A DNA stretch of 17,878 nucleotides from contig CAYPHJ010000093.1 in NCBI GenBank assembly GCA_964410485.1, positions 1 through 17,878 on the forward strand. Reading direction: 5' to 3'. The DNA is from CAYPHJ01 sp964410485 (GTDB lineage: Bacteria > Desulfobacterota > Binatia > UBA9968). The notes beneath the pieces were generated by a model. It searched no databases, had not been told where the DNA came from, and worked only from the letters and a program-made list of their open reading frames with translations. The position numbers and the translations under genes were made by a program. Numbering within the stretch: the stretch's first letter is position 1; each line of letters opens with the position of its first letter. This document shows, piece after piece, positions 7,824-14,626 of this stretch.

Positions 7824-8831
7824 TTGAAGATCGGTGTACAACTAAACCCCCAGGTTTCTATCGACAAGCCTGGCGCCTCGCTGATGCCGACACTAATCGA
7901 ACAGGTGCGCTGCGCCGATGAAAGTGGTTTTCACGGCTTCTCGATGGGCGAACACTACAACATTCCGGGGCTACAGCGCGTACATCAAATTCCGGCGCTT
8001 GCGCGGCTTTGTGCCGAAGTCAAGCATTGCGAAGTTGGCACGGCGGTGATGCTTCTTGGCCTGCGCCACCCGGTGACGGTGGCAACCGAGCTTGCGAGCC
8101 TGGACGTGATTAACAACGGGAAATCCTTCGCCGCCTTTGGTCTGGGCTATCGCGACGAAGAGCTGAATGCGTTCAATCTGAACAAGATCCAACGTTTTGG
8201 CCGGCTTGTAGAGGGCGTGGAAATCATTAAGCGGCTCTGGACCGAGGATCACGTGAGTTTTGAAGGTAAGGAATTCCACATCAAAGATGTGACGGTGGAT
8301 CCCAAGCCGCTTCAAAAACCCCGGCCCCCGATCTGGATCGCCGCGAACTCGGATGCCGCCCTTGAGCGCGCCGCGAGAATTGGCGATGGCTGGATCATCG
8401 GGCCGCATTCCGCAATTGAGGAACTTGATCGGCAGGTGCGTCTGTTTCAAAAGGCCTGGGCGGCCGCGAGCAAAACGGGAAAACCGGAACTGCCTATCAT
8501 TCGGGAAACCTTCGTTGCAAAAAACCGCCAGGAAGCAGTACAAAAAGCACGGCCGTGTCTGGAACAGCTCTATCGTTCCATTTACATCAAATGGAAGCAA
8601 AATGAAGCAATGAGCGATCCCAGCGAACTCAGCTGGGCGTTTGATCGGCTCGCAAAGAATCGATTTATTCTGGGTTCGCCAGAGGAATGCATCGAACAGA
8701 TTAAGGAGTACGAAGGTCGTCTAGGGGCGACCTATATGTTGGTGCGGTTCGATTGGACACCCGGCCTGCCTCAGGAGGAGATTCTTGCCTCAATGCGTCT
8801 GTTCGGTGAAAAAGTCATTCAAAGGCTGTGA
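7824..8831 (+). CDS. LLM-class flavin-dependent oxidoreductase
   Basis: A 335-residue luciferase-like monooxygenase (TIM-barrel, FMN or F420 dependent). Recognisable elements are the N-terminal MKIGVQL strand, HGFSMGEHYNIPG (about 35-47), VGTAVMLLGLRHPV, the SFAAFGLGYRDEELNAF block (about 102-118), VEIIKRLWTEDHVSFEGKEF and PIWIAANSDAALERAARIGDGWI. The start is TTG at 7824, supported by AGGAG at 7808-7812 and by the family-typical N-terminus. It begins 39 bases after the molybdenum hydroxylase and is probably the last gene of the operon. LLM enzymes oxygenate or open rings, cleave C-S or C-N bonds, or reduce cofactors, so a second oxidative step in the same breakdown route is a reasonable inference. 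Cofactor choice and substrate cannot be read. Confidence 0.9.
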   Translation: MKIGVQLNPQVSIDKPGASLMPTLIEQVRCADESGFHGFSMGEHYNIPGLQRVHQIPALARLCAEVKHCEVGTAVMLLGLRHPVTVATELASLDVINNGKSFAAFGLGYRDEELNAFNLNKIQRFGRLVEGVEIIKRLWTEDHVSFEGKEFHIKDVTVDPKPLQKPRPPIWIAANSDAALERAARIGDGWIIGPHSAIEELDRQVRLFQKAWAAASKTGKPELPIIRETFVAKNRQEAVQKARPCLEQLYRSIYIKWKQNEAMSDPSELSWAFDRLAKNRFILGSPEECIEQIKEYEGRLGATYMLVRFDWTPGLPQEEILASMRLFGEKVIQRL

Positions 8832-8875
8832 CCTTGCTTGGTCTAGTCGATCTCTTGCTGCGGGAGCGATTGAGT

Positions 8876-8953
8876 TGGCGTCCCCGACGGGATTTGAACC
8901 CGTGTTGCCGGCGTGAAAGGCCGGTGTCCTGGGCCAGGCTAGACGACGGGGAC
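8876..8953 (-). tRNA. trnE: tRNA-Glu (anticodon TTC)
   Basis: On the minus strand the acceptor arms GTCCCCG and CGGGGAC pair, the T-loop contains GTTCAAATC, and the anticodon loop CTTTCAC (comp. 8913-8919) gives TTC at 8915-8917. The discriminator is G (8879) and CCA is encoded (8876-8878). It lies 5 bases after tRNA-Lys and is probably processed from the same transcript. Confidence 0.96.
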
Positions 8954-8958
8954 TCGGG

Positions 8959-9034
8959 TGGTGAGCCGTGCTGGATTCGAACCAGCGACCCTCTGCTTAA
9001 AAGGCAGATGCTCTACCGCCTGAGCTAACGGCTC
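8959..9034 (-). tRNA. trnK: tRNA-Lys (anticodon TTT)
   Basis: On the minus strand acceptor halves GAGCCGT and ACGGCTC pair. The D-arm AGCTCAGGCGGTAGAGC and T-loop GGTTCGAATCC are canonical, and the loop CTTTTAA gives anticodon TTT (8999-9001). Discriminator A and encoded CCA (8959-8961) are present. It is first in a two-tRNA leftward unit. Confidence 0.97.
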
Positions 9035-9053
9035 TCTGTGAATAAACTCCACA

Positions 9054-9082
9054 TTAATAACGAGAAGACCGCGCCAAGTCAA
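9054..9082 (-). promoter_or_regulatory. Sigma70-type promoter of the tRNA-Lys/tRNA-Glu unit
   Basis: Reading leftward: TTGACT (9077-9082), an exact 17-base spacer, and TATTAA (9054-9059), placing the start about a dozen bases before the mature tRNA-Lys 5' end. Spacing and position fit a stable-RNA promoter well. Confidence 0.65.
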
Positions 9083-9159
9083 CGCAGATGCCGCGCTTTC
9101 CTCGCACCGTCTCGGCTAAACTTTGTGTCGATGCTGGTTCTTGGACGGTGATTTTGCTA

Positions 9160-9188
9160 CATAGAGAGCACTGGCAGGGCTCTCTATG
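9160..9188 (+). promoter_or_regulatory. Perfect 10-bp inverted repeat upstream of the cupin gene
   Basis: CATAGAGAGC (9160-9169) and GCTCTCTATG (9179-9188) are exact inverse complements around a 9-base loop, ending 41 bases before the cupin ATG. No T-run follows, so it is unlikely to be an intrinsic terminator. It could be an operator for a dimeric regulator or a structured 5' leader. Structure seen; function inferred. Confidence 0.5.
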
Positions 9189-9229
9189 CCTTGGCCTTAC
9201 ACTTAACCTGCCGTCGAGAGGAACATCGA

Positions 9230-10318
9230 ATGCTCGCTAACAGAGACGCTGACCTCACCGACAAATCGACGTATCAAAAATGGGTCGAGACAGAAGGTAT
9301 TCCTGTTATTCGTGATTTCTTTCTGAAAGATATTCGACAAGTCGCTCTAGAGCCATGGAAAAGAAAGGGCGGCTTGGGCGTCTATCTCAATTTGATTGGG
9401 ACGGGGGAAGCCAACGACGCCTACATCTGCGAGATTCCGCCCGGCAAATCTCTCAATCCGGAACGACATCTGTTTGAAGAAATGATCTTCGTGGTTTCCG
9501 GAAGCGGCGCGACGTCGGTATGGTTGGAAAGCGGCAAGAAGCAGATGTTTGAATGGCAGGCTGGCAGTTTGTTCGCGCCGCCGCTCAACTGCTGGTATCA
9601 GCTTTTCAATGGCAGCGGCTCCGAACCGGCGCGCATTCTCGCCGTGACGAGTGCGCCTGTCGTCATGAACATGTTCCACAATATCGATTTTGTTTTTAAC
9701 AATAATTTTGAATTTACGGATCGGTTCTCCGGAGAGGAAGAGTATTTTTCGGCAAGGGGGAAAGCCTATCCCGGCAGGGTTTGGGACACGAACTTTGTGC
9801 CTGATGTCAGGGCTATCGGTTTGCAGGAATGGAAGGAGCGCGGTGCCGGCGGAAAAAATATCATGCTCGAATTGTCCGAGAACACGTTGTGCGGCCATAT
9901 ATCGGAATTCCAAGTGGGAACCTACAAAAAAGCGCACCGGCATGGGCCGGGAGCACACGTGATCATTATTGCCGGCAAGGGGTACTCGCTGATGTGGCCC
10001 GAAGGATCACCCATGGAAAAATTCGAGTGGGAGGAGGGCAGTATCGTCGTCCCGCCAGATAACTGGTTTCACCAGCACTTTAATACAGGGAACACACCGG
10101 CACGATATTTGGCTTTGCGTTGGGGAAGCAAGAAGTACCGTGGTGTCAGAAAAGCGTATGGTGTCGATGAGGATGTGAAAAAGGGCGGCTCGCAGATTGA
10201 ATATCACGATGAAGACGCACGGATTCACCGGGAATTCGAAGCGGCTCTGGCGCAATCCGGCACACGCTGCGCGATGGGGCGCCATCATCCTGGTTGCAGC
10301 CAAAAACAGGCCGCGTGA
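9230..10318 (+). CDS. Two-domain cupin protein
   Basis: A 362-residue bicupin without a signal peptide. The first cupin (about residues 60-145) has ICEIPPGKSLNPERHLFEE and ends in the SLFAPPLNCWYQLFN turn; its metal motif is reduced to one His plus Glu. The second (about 220-310) has TYKKAHRHGPGAH followed by GSIVVPPDNWFHQHFN, giving HxH, a further His and the motif-2 His, a plausible metal site. The frame is open from a TTG at 9191, but the ATG at 9230 follows GAGAGGA at good spacing and is preferred. Similar proteins are often labelled ethanolamine ammonia-lyase-activating or gentisate-dioxygenase-like cupins; the reaction here is unknown. It stands alone, convergent with the lipoprotein gene. 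Confidence 0.88.
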   Translation: MLANRDADLTDKSTYQKWVETEGIPVIRDFFLKDIRQVALEPWKRKGGLGVYLNLIGTGEANDAYICEIPPGKSLNPERHLFEEMIFVVSGSGATSVWLESGKKQMFEWQAGSLFAPPLNCWYQLFNGSGSEPARILAVTSAPVVMNMFHNIDFVFNNNFEFTDRFSGEEEYFSARGKAYPGRVWDTNFVPDVRAIGLQEWKERGAGGKNIMLELSENTLCGHISEFQVGTYKKAHRHGPGAHVIIIAGKGYSLMWPEGSPMEKFEWEEGSIVVPPDNWFHQHFNTGNTPARYLALRWGSKKYRGVRKAYGVDEDVKKGGSQIEYHDEDARIHREFEAALAQSGTRCAMGRHHPGCSQKQAA

Positions 10319-10321
10319 AGG

Positions 10322-10570
10322 TCAAGGTATCGTCGGATGACCAGGATCGACGCGGACAAAACCGCGAGCTTCCAACTGCGTGGCACACGCCTCCACGATG
10401 CGTGAAAGAACCGGAACATCCGCGCCAGTACTTTGTCGAGCCGAGCATGTTCGAATCGTTTGAGTTTTGGGATCCATCAGCGTAATCGAAAGAGGGTAGG
10501 ACTGGGCACAGCCCAGCAAGATAAAACTCGCCGCCGTTGAGAGAGGAAGTACTGTATCAAGGATCTTCAC
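10322..10570 (-). CDS. Small putative lipoprotein
   Basis: An 82-residue product with a short N-terminal hydrophobic stretch ending in a lipobox, ILLGC (Cys at about 21), so it is probably exported and lipid-anchored. The mature part, with LSITLMDPKTQTIRTC and a later CATQLEARGFVRV, recalls a widespread family of small uncharacterised lipoproteins with two cysteines (C42 and C62 here). The start is GTG at 10570 with no strong ribosome site close by, so the start is uncertain. The stop lies only 3 bases from the convergent cupin stop. Function unknown. Confidence 0.6.
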   Translation of the reverse strand: MKILDTVLPLSTAASFILLGCAQSYPLSITLMDPKTQTIRTCSARQSTGADVPVLSRIVEACATQLEARGFVRVDPGHPTIP

Positions 10571-10604
10571 GATTGTCGGTTTTCAAATCCTGAGCTGGAC
10601 CTGG

Positions 10605-10633
10605 ATGATGGCTGGCGTTGCACAATTCGTCAA
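10605..10633 (-). promoter_or_regulatory. Candidate promoter of the small lipoprotein gene
   Basis: Leftward TTGACG (10628-10633), 17-base spacer, CATCAT (10605-10610). The -35 falls inside the left arm of the inverted repeat at 10617-10634, so the repeat could modulate it. Confidence 0.35.
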
Positions 10634-10708
10634 GCTTTTTCTACCGAGTAAAGGCGGGCTCGGTTTTTACGCTCAAGTCTTTCTGAACGACTTGAGAGAT
10701 TGTGCAAC
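10617..10708. repeat. Long imperfect inverted repeat with an inner hairpin
   Basis: Left arm 10617-10634 and right arm 10691-10708 are inverse complements at 16 of 18 positions; the outer 10 bases (GTTGCACAAT / ATTGTGCAAC) are perfect. Between them is a second stem, ACCGAG (10643-10648) with CTCGGT (10659-10664). No target-site duplication is visible. It may be a structured RNA, a small non-autonomous element or a regulatory palindrome. Confidence 0.55.
10643..10668 (+). terminator. Possible intrinsic terminator (rightward)
   Basis: Six-pair stem ACCGAG/CTCGGT around a 10-base loop followed by TTTTT (10664-10668). The stem is short and it lies over 300 bases after the cupin stop, so it may simply be the inner part of the larger inverted repeat. 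Confidence 0.3.
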
Positions 10709-10772
10709 ACGGTCAAGGCCGGGTGCTGCAGGCGCTTCTCAAATCTGCTAAATAGAGACTATCCGAGGTTTT

Positions 10773-10846
10773 GCCCCCGTAGCTCAGTAGGATAGAGCAC
10801 AGGATTCCTAATCCTGGGGCCGTGAGTTCGAATCTCGCCGGGGGCA
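10773..10846 (+). tRNA. trnR: tRNA-Arg (anticodon CCT)
   Basis: Acceptor arms GCCCCCG and CGGGGGC pair, the D-arm is GCTCAGTAGGATAGAGC, the anticodon loop TTCCTAA gives CCT at 10807-10809, and the T-loop is TTCGAAT. Discriminator A is followed by TTA, so CCA is not encoded, unlike the Lys and Glu tRNAs in this window. Confidence 0.95.
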
Positions 10847-10970
10847 TTAAATTTCAAATACTTAGCGCGCTTTTGGTAATGTGAAATCTAGCAGCCTACA
10901 AACCTCGTTGCCAACAGGGCGGAACGCCAATAGGCGCTCTGAAGCTGCTTTCTCTCTTTCGGAAAACTTC

Positions 10971-12077
10971 TTATTGCTTAACGAATTTTCGCAAAAAATC
11001 TTGCCACGGGGCCGGCTTCATGAAATCGTTTTTGAGCCGCTCAACGAGTTCAGCGGAAACTGCGGTCGGCGCGAGTTCTTGCCCAAACACTCTTTCCCAG
11101 TCCCTTACAAAAGCACGATCCTTCAGCAGACTGGCCATTGACTGCCGCAGCGTTCTCAGTTGTTCGATAGATGTGGCGGGCGGAACAATATAGGTGCGAG
11201 ACAACATTGAAAGACCCAAGGCTGTTGCCCTGTAGGCATCCCACAAAACTCCAGAAGGCGGTTTACCATAGGCCTGCCGATACACTTCGTAGAATGTGGG
11301 AAGCTCCCGCTTCAACGTGCCAGAGCGTTCGATTTTGCCGTCTGAAGTGATACGGCCACTTTGCCATATCGGTAGCACCACTCCCTTTTGAACCATTTCC
11401 GCATGGGCTCCGCCGCCCATGATACTGGCATCCGTACTGACGACGAACGTGATTTCGCCTCTTTGCATGGCCGCAACGATCGGGCCGGTTCCCGGATAGG
11501 CGCACACGGTCTTGTAACCTTTCCTTTCCAGCAGCTCCATGGCGAGCACTCCCGCAATACAAGAGATGTCGGAACGGGCGCGCCCTGCAATTGCAATAGC
11601 AGCCGGGTCAGCTTTGAATATGTCCTGAGCAGTTCTGACATTGAGGAGATCGCCTCTAACCAGATCGACGCCCGTTACACTGGCACCCCAGACTGCTGGC
11701 ATTTTCATCAAATCATATTCCACTTCTTCCAAAACAGAGATGAGAGTCTGGCCTCTGCCAACGATGCCAAAAGTCGAGCCGGGCTGTGCACGCCGGTAGA
11801 GGTGGGTCATCATGATCGCCCCACCCGCTCCGGGCATGTTCTGCACAACTACGGAGGGCTTTCCAGGAAGGTGCTTGGATAAGTGGCGCGCGACCACTCG
11901 CGCGTCGAGATCAAGTAACCCTCCCGGAGCACTGGGAACGAGAAGGAGCATTTGTTTACCTTCCACGGAGGCGTGCGCAGGCACCCCGATACCGACTGGT
12001 AGAACTGAAAAAAACGCTACAGCGAAGACAAGCCCGAGGGGCAGCGCTCGTGACAAGTGGCATGTTGGCTTTCGCAT
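10971..12077 (-). CDS. Bug/TctC-like solute-binding protein (copy 3, divergent)
   Basis: A 368-residue exported protein of the same TTT substrate-binding superfamily, more distant from the pair in the first operon. The signal peptide runs to about PAHAS (residues 1-36). Family blocks remain: VPSAPGGLLDLDARVVARHLSKHLPGKPSV, then QNMPGAGGAI, and FGIVGRGQ in place of the usual PDGLTIG. The C-terminal region (IVPPATSIEQLRTLRQSMASLLKD) matches the end of the family. The ATG follows GGGAGGA and a good promoter. It is a single-gene unit; no membrane subunits are adjacent. Ligand unknown. Confidence 0.88.
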   Translation of the reverse strand: MRKPTCHLSRALPLGLVFAVAFFSVLPVGIGVPAHASVEGKQMLLLVPSAPGGLLDLDARVVARHLSKHLPGKPSVVVQNMPGAGGAIMMTHLYRRAQPGSTFGIVGRGQTLISVLEEVEYDLMKMPAVWGASVTGVDLVRGDLLNVRTAQDIFKADPAAIAIAGRARSDISCIAGVLAMELLERKGYKTVCAYPGTGPIVAAMQRGEITFVVSTDASIMGGGAHAEMVQKGVVLPIWQSGRITSDGKIERSGTLKRELPTFYEVYRQAYGKPPSGVLWDAYRATALGLSMLSRTYIVPPATSIEQLRTLRQSMASLLKDRAFVRDWERVFGQELAPTAVSAELVERLKNDFMKPAPWQDFLRKFVKQ

Positions 12078-12102
12078 GGTCTGATCCTCCCTTGCTCCAG
12101 AG

Positions 12103-12130
12103 ACTATAGGGTTGAGCGAAGATAGGTCAA
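12103..12130 (-). promoter_or_regulatory. Sigma70-type promoter of the third binding-protein gene
   Basis: Leftward TTGACC (12125-12130), 16-base spacer, TATAGT (12103-12108), each 5 of 6 to consensus, 26 bases before the ATG. The -10 region is one arm of an 11-base inverted repeat (12103-12113 with 12165-12175, one mismatch), a possible operator. Confidence 0.6.
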
Positions 12131-12336
12131 CAAGATGCGATAAAAAAGCCCGACAGCCAGGTCAAACCCTACAGTCATGCGGCTTCTCGCCTGCGGCAGG
12201 GAGCGTCGTTATAGGGGTCTCAACGGACAATATCGCTCAGTAAGTTTTTATTGAGAGAGACGTGAAGTCAGCTTGGCAAAGCTGGGTGCTAGTTCCTCAG
12301 AACTTGAAGCGAAAAGGAAGGGAAGGATTTAGCGAC

Positions 12337-12690
12337 TCATTTTGCGGCGGTGACTGCTTTCAGCGCCGCTCTGAGATGATCCGCCCAACGGTTCAGAGTT
12401 GCTGGACTAATGCGATTTTCTGGAATATTGACGCTGCTTCCATCGGTACTGATCTCGAACAGGACGGATTCGAGATGGTTGATGACTTGCCTGAATTTGC
12501 TCTCGGGTAGGGCCGTCCAGTTTTGCGGTACGGATTTATATTGCTTCGACGCCGGGGGCTTTTTCTCCAGCATCTTTGGCGCTATCGTTGGCTGCAACGT
12601 TTCCTCCTGTCCGCGGCTGATGGCGCGTTCTGCGTCCGATTGAGGCGCTCGGACAGTCCCTAGGCTGGTTTTCGATGTGACATTAGCCAT
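12337..12690 (-). CDS. Hypothetical soluble protein
   Basis: A 117-residue product that I do not recognise. The frame is open from 12750, but the ATG at 12690 is chosen because AGAGGAG precedes it by about 10 bases. The first ~50 residues are polar, Ala/Pro/Lys-rich and probably disordered (SDAERAISRGQEETLQP); the rest (WTALPESKFRQVINHLESVLFEI, then ISPATLNRWADHLRAALKAV) looks like a small helical domain. No signal peptide or membrane segment. It is downstream of the membrane protein gene on the same strand, about 170 bases away. No function can be assigned. Confidence 0.6.
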   Translation of the reverse strand: MANVTSKTSLGTVRAPQSDAERAISRGQEETLQPTIAPKMLEKKPPASKQYKSVPQNWTALPESKFRQVINHLESVLFEISTDGSSVNIPENRISPATLNRWADHLRAALKAVTAAK

Positions 12691-12799
12691 AGCAGCTCGC
12701 TCCTCTGTGGTCAAAGACGGCAAACAACATGCCACTCGCAGCATGTGCATTATTCGAGGAATTTAAAGCGCTTCTGTCCTAACAATCATAGGAGTTGAG

Positions 12800-12831
12800 T
12801 CGCTTGATTGCCCGAATTGACAATCATGCGA
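12800..12831. promoter_or_regulatory. Inverted repeat between two hypothetical genes
   Basis: TCGCTTGATTG (12800-12810) and CAATCATGCGA (12821-12831) are inverse complements with one mismatch around a 10-base loop. A further CAATCAT occurs at 12783-12789. No T-run follows leftward, so an operator or processing hairpin is as likely as a terminator. Confidence 0.4.
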
Positions 12832-12863
12832 CGTATAGCGGCACGAGGGTTGCCTAGCTCACG

Positions 12864-13445
12864 TCAATTTGGGAAACGTCGCGCTGCTACTTCGCGATCG
12901 CGGCTCGGCGTGATTGCAAGTGATTTACAGGCGGGCAGCATCGGTTCCTTTTCCGACACGTCACTTTCTTCTGTTTCGTCGGATCTTGCTCTACGATTGG
13001 CAACAGGCCTGAGAGCGATGTCCTGTATCTGGGGCATGCTTGTCCAAAGCCCGCGCAATGATGCAGCACCTTTGGCTGTAAGATAAGGCGTGGCGAAATC
13101 TAACAACCGGGTACGTATCTGTTGGCGCGCCGGTGCGGACAAAGCCAGTTTACCGCCCTTGGCCAGGCTCGCCAACCATAGTCCAGCGATAAATGCAGCG
13201 CTCGTGACAATTTCGAGTCCAAAGAGGACTCCCAAATAATCTACCAGGGCGTAAGACGCGCACCCCCATAAAAGTGGAGGCAATACATACAGCAAGAGCG
13301 CGCGCCATTCGAGAAATCTGCGCGTCGTCCAGCTCAAAAGATGAGGAAGACCGTAAAGGATCGGGATGAGAACCAAGCTGAACAATATAGAGCCCGAGAG
13401 AAACCCGCCGCCAAGCAGAACGATGTGTAAAAAGGGCGTGTCCAT
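12864..13445 (-). CDS. Hypothetical integral membrane protein
   Basis: A 193-residue protein with three predicted membrane helices in its first half (about residues 5-35, 48-68 and 72-95) and a hydrophilic C-terminal half that ends in a charged stretch (RRARSDETEESDVSEKEP). The ATG at 13445 has GGAG 5 bases upstream and overlaps the stop of the small upstream ORF as TGATG, suggesting translational coupling. The family is not recognised. The neighbours are also hypothetical, so context gives no role. Confidence 0.65.
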   Translation of the reverse strand: MDTPFLHIVLLGGGFLSGSILFSLVLIPILYGLPHLLSWTTRRFLEWRALLLYVLPPLLWGCASYALVDYLGVLFGLEIVTSAAFIAGLWLASLAKGGKLALSAPARQQIRTRLLDFATPYLTAKGAASLRGLWTSMPQIQDIALRPVANRRARSDETEESDVSEKEPMLPACKSLAITPSRDREVAARRFPN

Positions 13446-13627
13446 CAGCGCTCCAATGGAGCAAGTGTCGTGCCATTGCCAACGTCCGCGGCAAAATGCA
13501 CAGAACTCTCACTGAACGGCACTAACTCTCCTGTTGTCGATTTAATTTTCTCAAGCTCGAAGGAATTGACACAAAAGACGCGGAATGTGTGGACGAAAAG
13601 CGTCACTGTACGGGCCGGCATTGACAC
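13445..13627 (-). CDS. Small hypothetical protein coupled to the membrane protein gene
   Basis: A 60-residue ORF starting with GTG at 13627. Support for translation: GGGAGGT lies 7 bases before the GTG, and the stop overlaps the next ATG as TGATG. An in-frame ATG follows two codons later (13621). The product (FVHTFRVFCVNSFELEKIKS...) has no signal peptide or membrane helix that I can defend and no recognised family. It may be a real small protein or a leader ORF governing translation of the membrane protein. Confidence 0.45.
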   Translation of the reverse strand: MSMPARTVTLFVHTFRVFCVNSFELEKIKSTTGELVPFSESSVHFAADVGNGTTLAPLER

Positions 13628-13725
13628 CTAACGTACCTCCCGTTTATCTACTCGATGGCACTGCCAGGTCGGCGTTAGCCGGCCGCTGCGTCAGGTGTGA
13701 TAGGTTTGCTAATAAACCAGACACG

Positions 13726-13766
13726 GTGACGCGCCGACATGATATCGGCCGTTAGTGGCGCGCCAC
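13726..13766. promoter_or_regulatory. Nested palindromes in the divergent region before the diiron-protein gene
   Basis: GTGACGCGCC (13726-13735) and GGCGCGCCAC (13757-13766) are inverse complements at 9 of 10 positions, enclosing a second dyad GCCGA (13733-13737) / TCGGC (13745-13749). It lies about 100 bases from both divergent genes, a suitable place for a shared operator. GC-rich dyads also arise by chance. Confidence 0.35.
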
Positions 13767-13870
13767 ATCCGGAGCCGTTGCGAGTCCGCTTCACCCATGC
13801 TAGGAGAAAGCAAACGGAAATAACTCACCGAGATCAACGATCGCGAGAAAGCTTTTGGAGGATACGGTCC

Positions 13871-14614
13871 ATGGCAGTTTCAGGCCAAGCATTTGTGCGC
13901 GAAATCTATGAAATGGTTCGTGCAAAACACTCAAAGGATCATCCGCTCATCGGAATGATTGAAAGGGGTGAGTTGTCACGTGAACAGCTCAAAGGTTTCG
14001 TCGGCCAGTTCTATTTGTTTTTTCCCAAGCCTTTCCCGAAACCGATTGCAACTATGCTTGGTCGCTGCCCCGATGATCCTGAGCTGGAAAAAATGTGGAT
14101 CGAAAACGTTGTGGAGGAGGGAACGGGGGAGATCACCGGGACGGATAGCCACAAAGGCCTGTATATTCGTTTCGCGAAAGCCTGCGGTTACTCCAAGGAA
14201 GAACTCGACACGGTGGAGCCCACACCCGAAACCCAAGCGTTTCTAGACTGGCGCGAGTTGCTTATGTATCAGAGGTCCTGGCTCGAGCTTTATGCCTGTC
14301 AGGGTTTTTGTCTGGAGGGGACAGCGAATGAAAGAATGACACGGATCGTCACGGGTCTCACGCGACATTACGGCTTTGATGGCAAGCCGGAGGACATTCG
14401 TTATTGGACTCTCCACATGGGAGTTGATGAAGAGCACATGAAAGTCGGTCCCTTGGCTGTGGAACGTTACGCCGTCACTGACTACCAGCAGCAACAAGTT
14501 CGCGCCGCCGTGCAGAAGACTCTCGATCAGTTCTGGTTGGCATTTGACGGTATCAAGCGTGCGTTCGTTGACAGGGACCCGCTTTACGCCAGATGGCGAA
14601 ATCCGAGTCAATGA
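13871..14614 (+). CDS. Heme-oxygenase-like diiron protein (PqqC/CADD/TenA-type, iron-containing redox enzyme)
   Basis: A 247-residue all-helical protein of the heme-oxygenase-like diiron oxidase/oxygenase superfamily. The start at 13871 is chosen because TTGGAGGAT precedes it; the frame is open to 13739 without a better site. Candidate metal ligands appear in family order: E82 or E83 (ENVVEEGTG), H94 (DSH), E149 (CLEG), then H182, D186 and H189 in HxxxDxxH. This matches the E-H-E-H-D-H set of CADD-type enzymes, so a dinuclear metal site and O2 chemistry are likely. It heads a tight cluster, 12 bases before a cyclase-family gene. Known relatives oxidise or cleave diverse small molecules; the substrate here is unknown. 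Confidence 0.87.
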   Translation: MAVSGQAFVREIYEMVRAKHSKDHPLIGMIERGELSREQLKGFVGQFYLFFPKPFPKPIATMLGRCPDDPELEKMWIENVVEEGTGEITGTDSHKGLYIRFAKACGYSKEELDTVEPTPETQAFLDWRELLMYQRSWLELYACQGFCLEGTANERMTRIVTGLTRHYGFDGKPEDIRYWTLHMGVDEEHMKVGPLAVERYAVTDYQQQQVRAAVQKTLDQFWLAFDGIKRAFVDRDPLYARWRNPSQ

Positions 14615-14626
14615 GGAGGTTCCCGT

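Noticed and set aside
7971..8600. Long leftward open frame opposite the LLM oxidoreductase
   Set aside because: It is a shadow of the clearly recognisable LLM-family coding frame and has no recognisable domain.
10294..10485. Rightward 63-codon ORF over the lipoprotein gene
   Set aside because: The opposite strand gives a better product with a lipobox, and this frame overlaps the cupin gene end without a convincing ribosome site.
10851..10887. ATTTCA/TGAAAT dyad after tRNA-Arg as a terminator
   Set aside because: Six AT-rich pairs over a 25-base loop are too weak to call.
12269..12284. Hairpin CAGCTT/AAGCTG after the 117-residue hypothetical gene, considered as a terminator
   Set aside because: The six-pair stem has no following T-run in either direction, so evidence is too weak.
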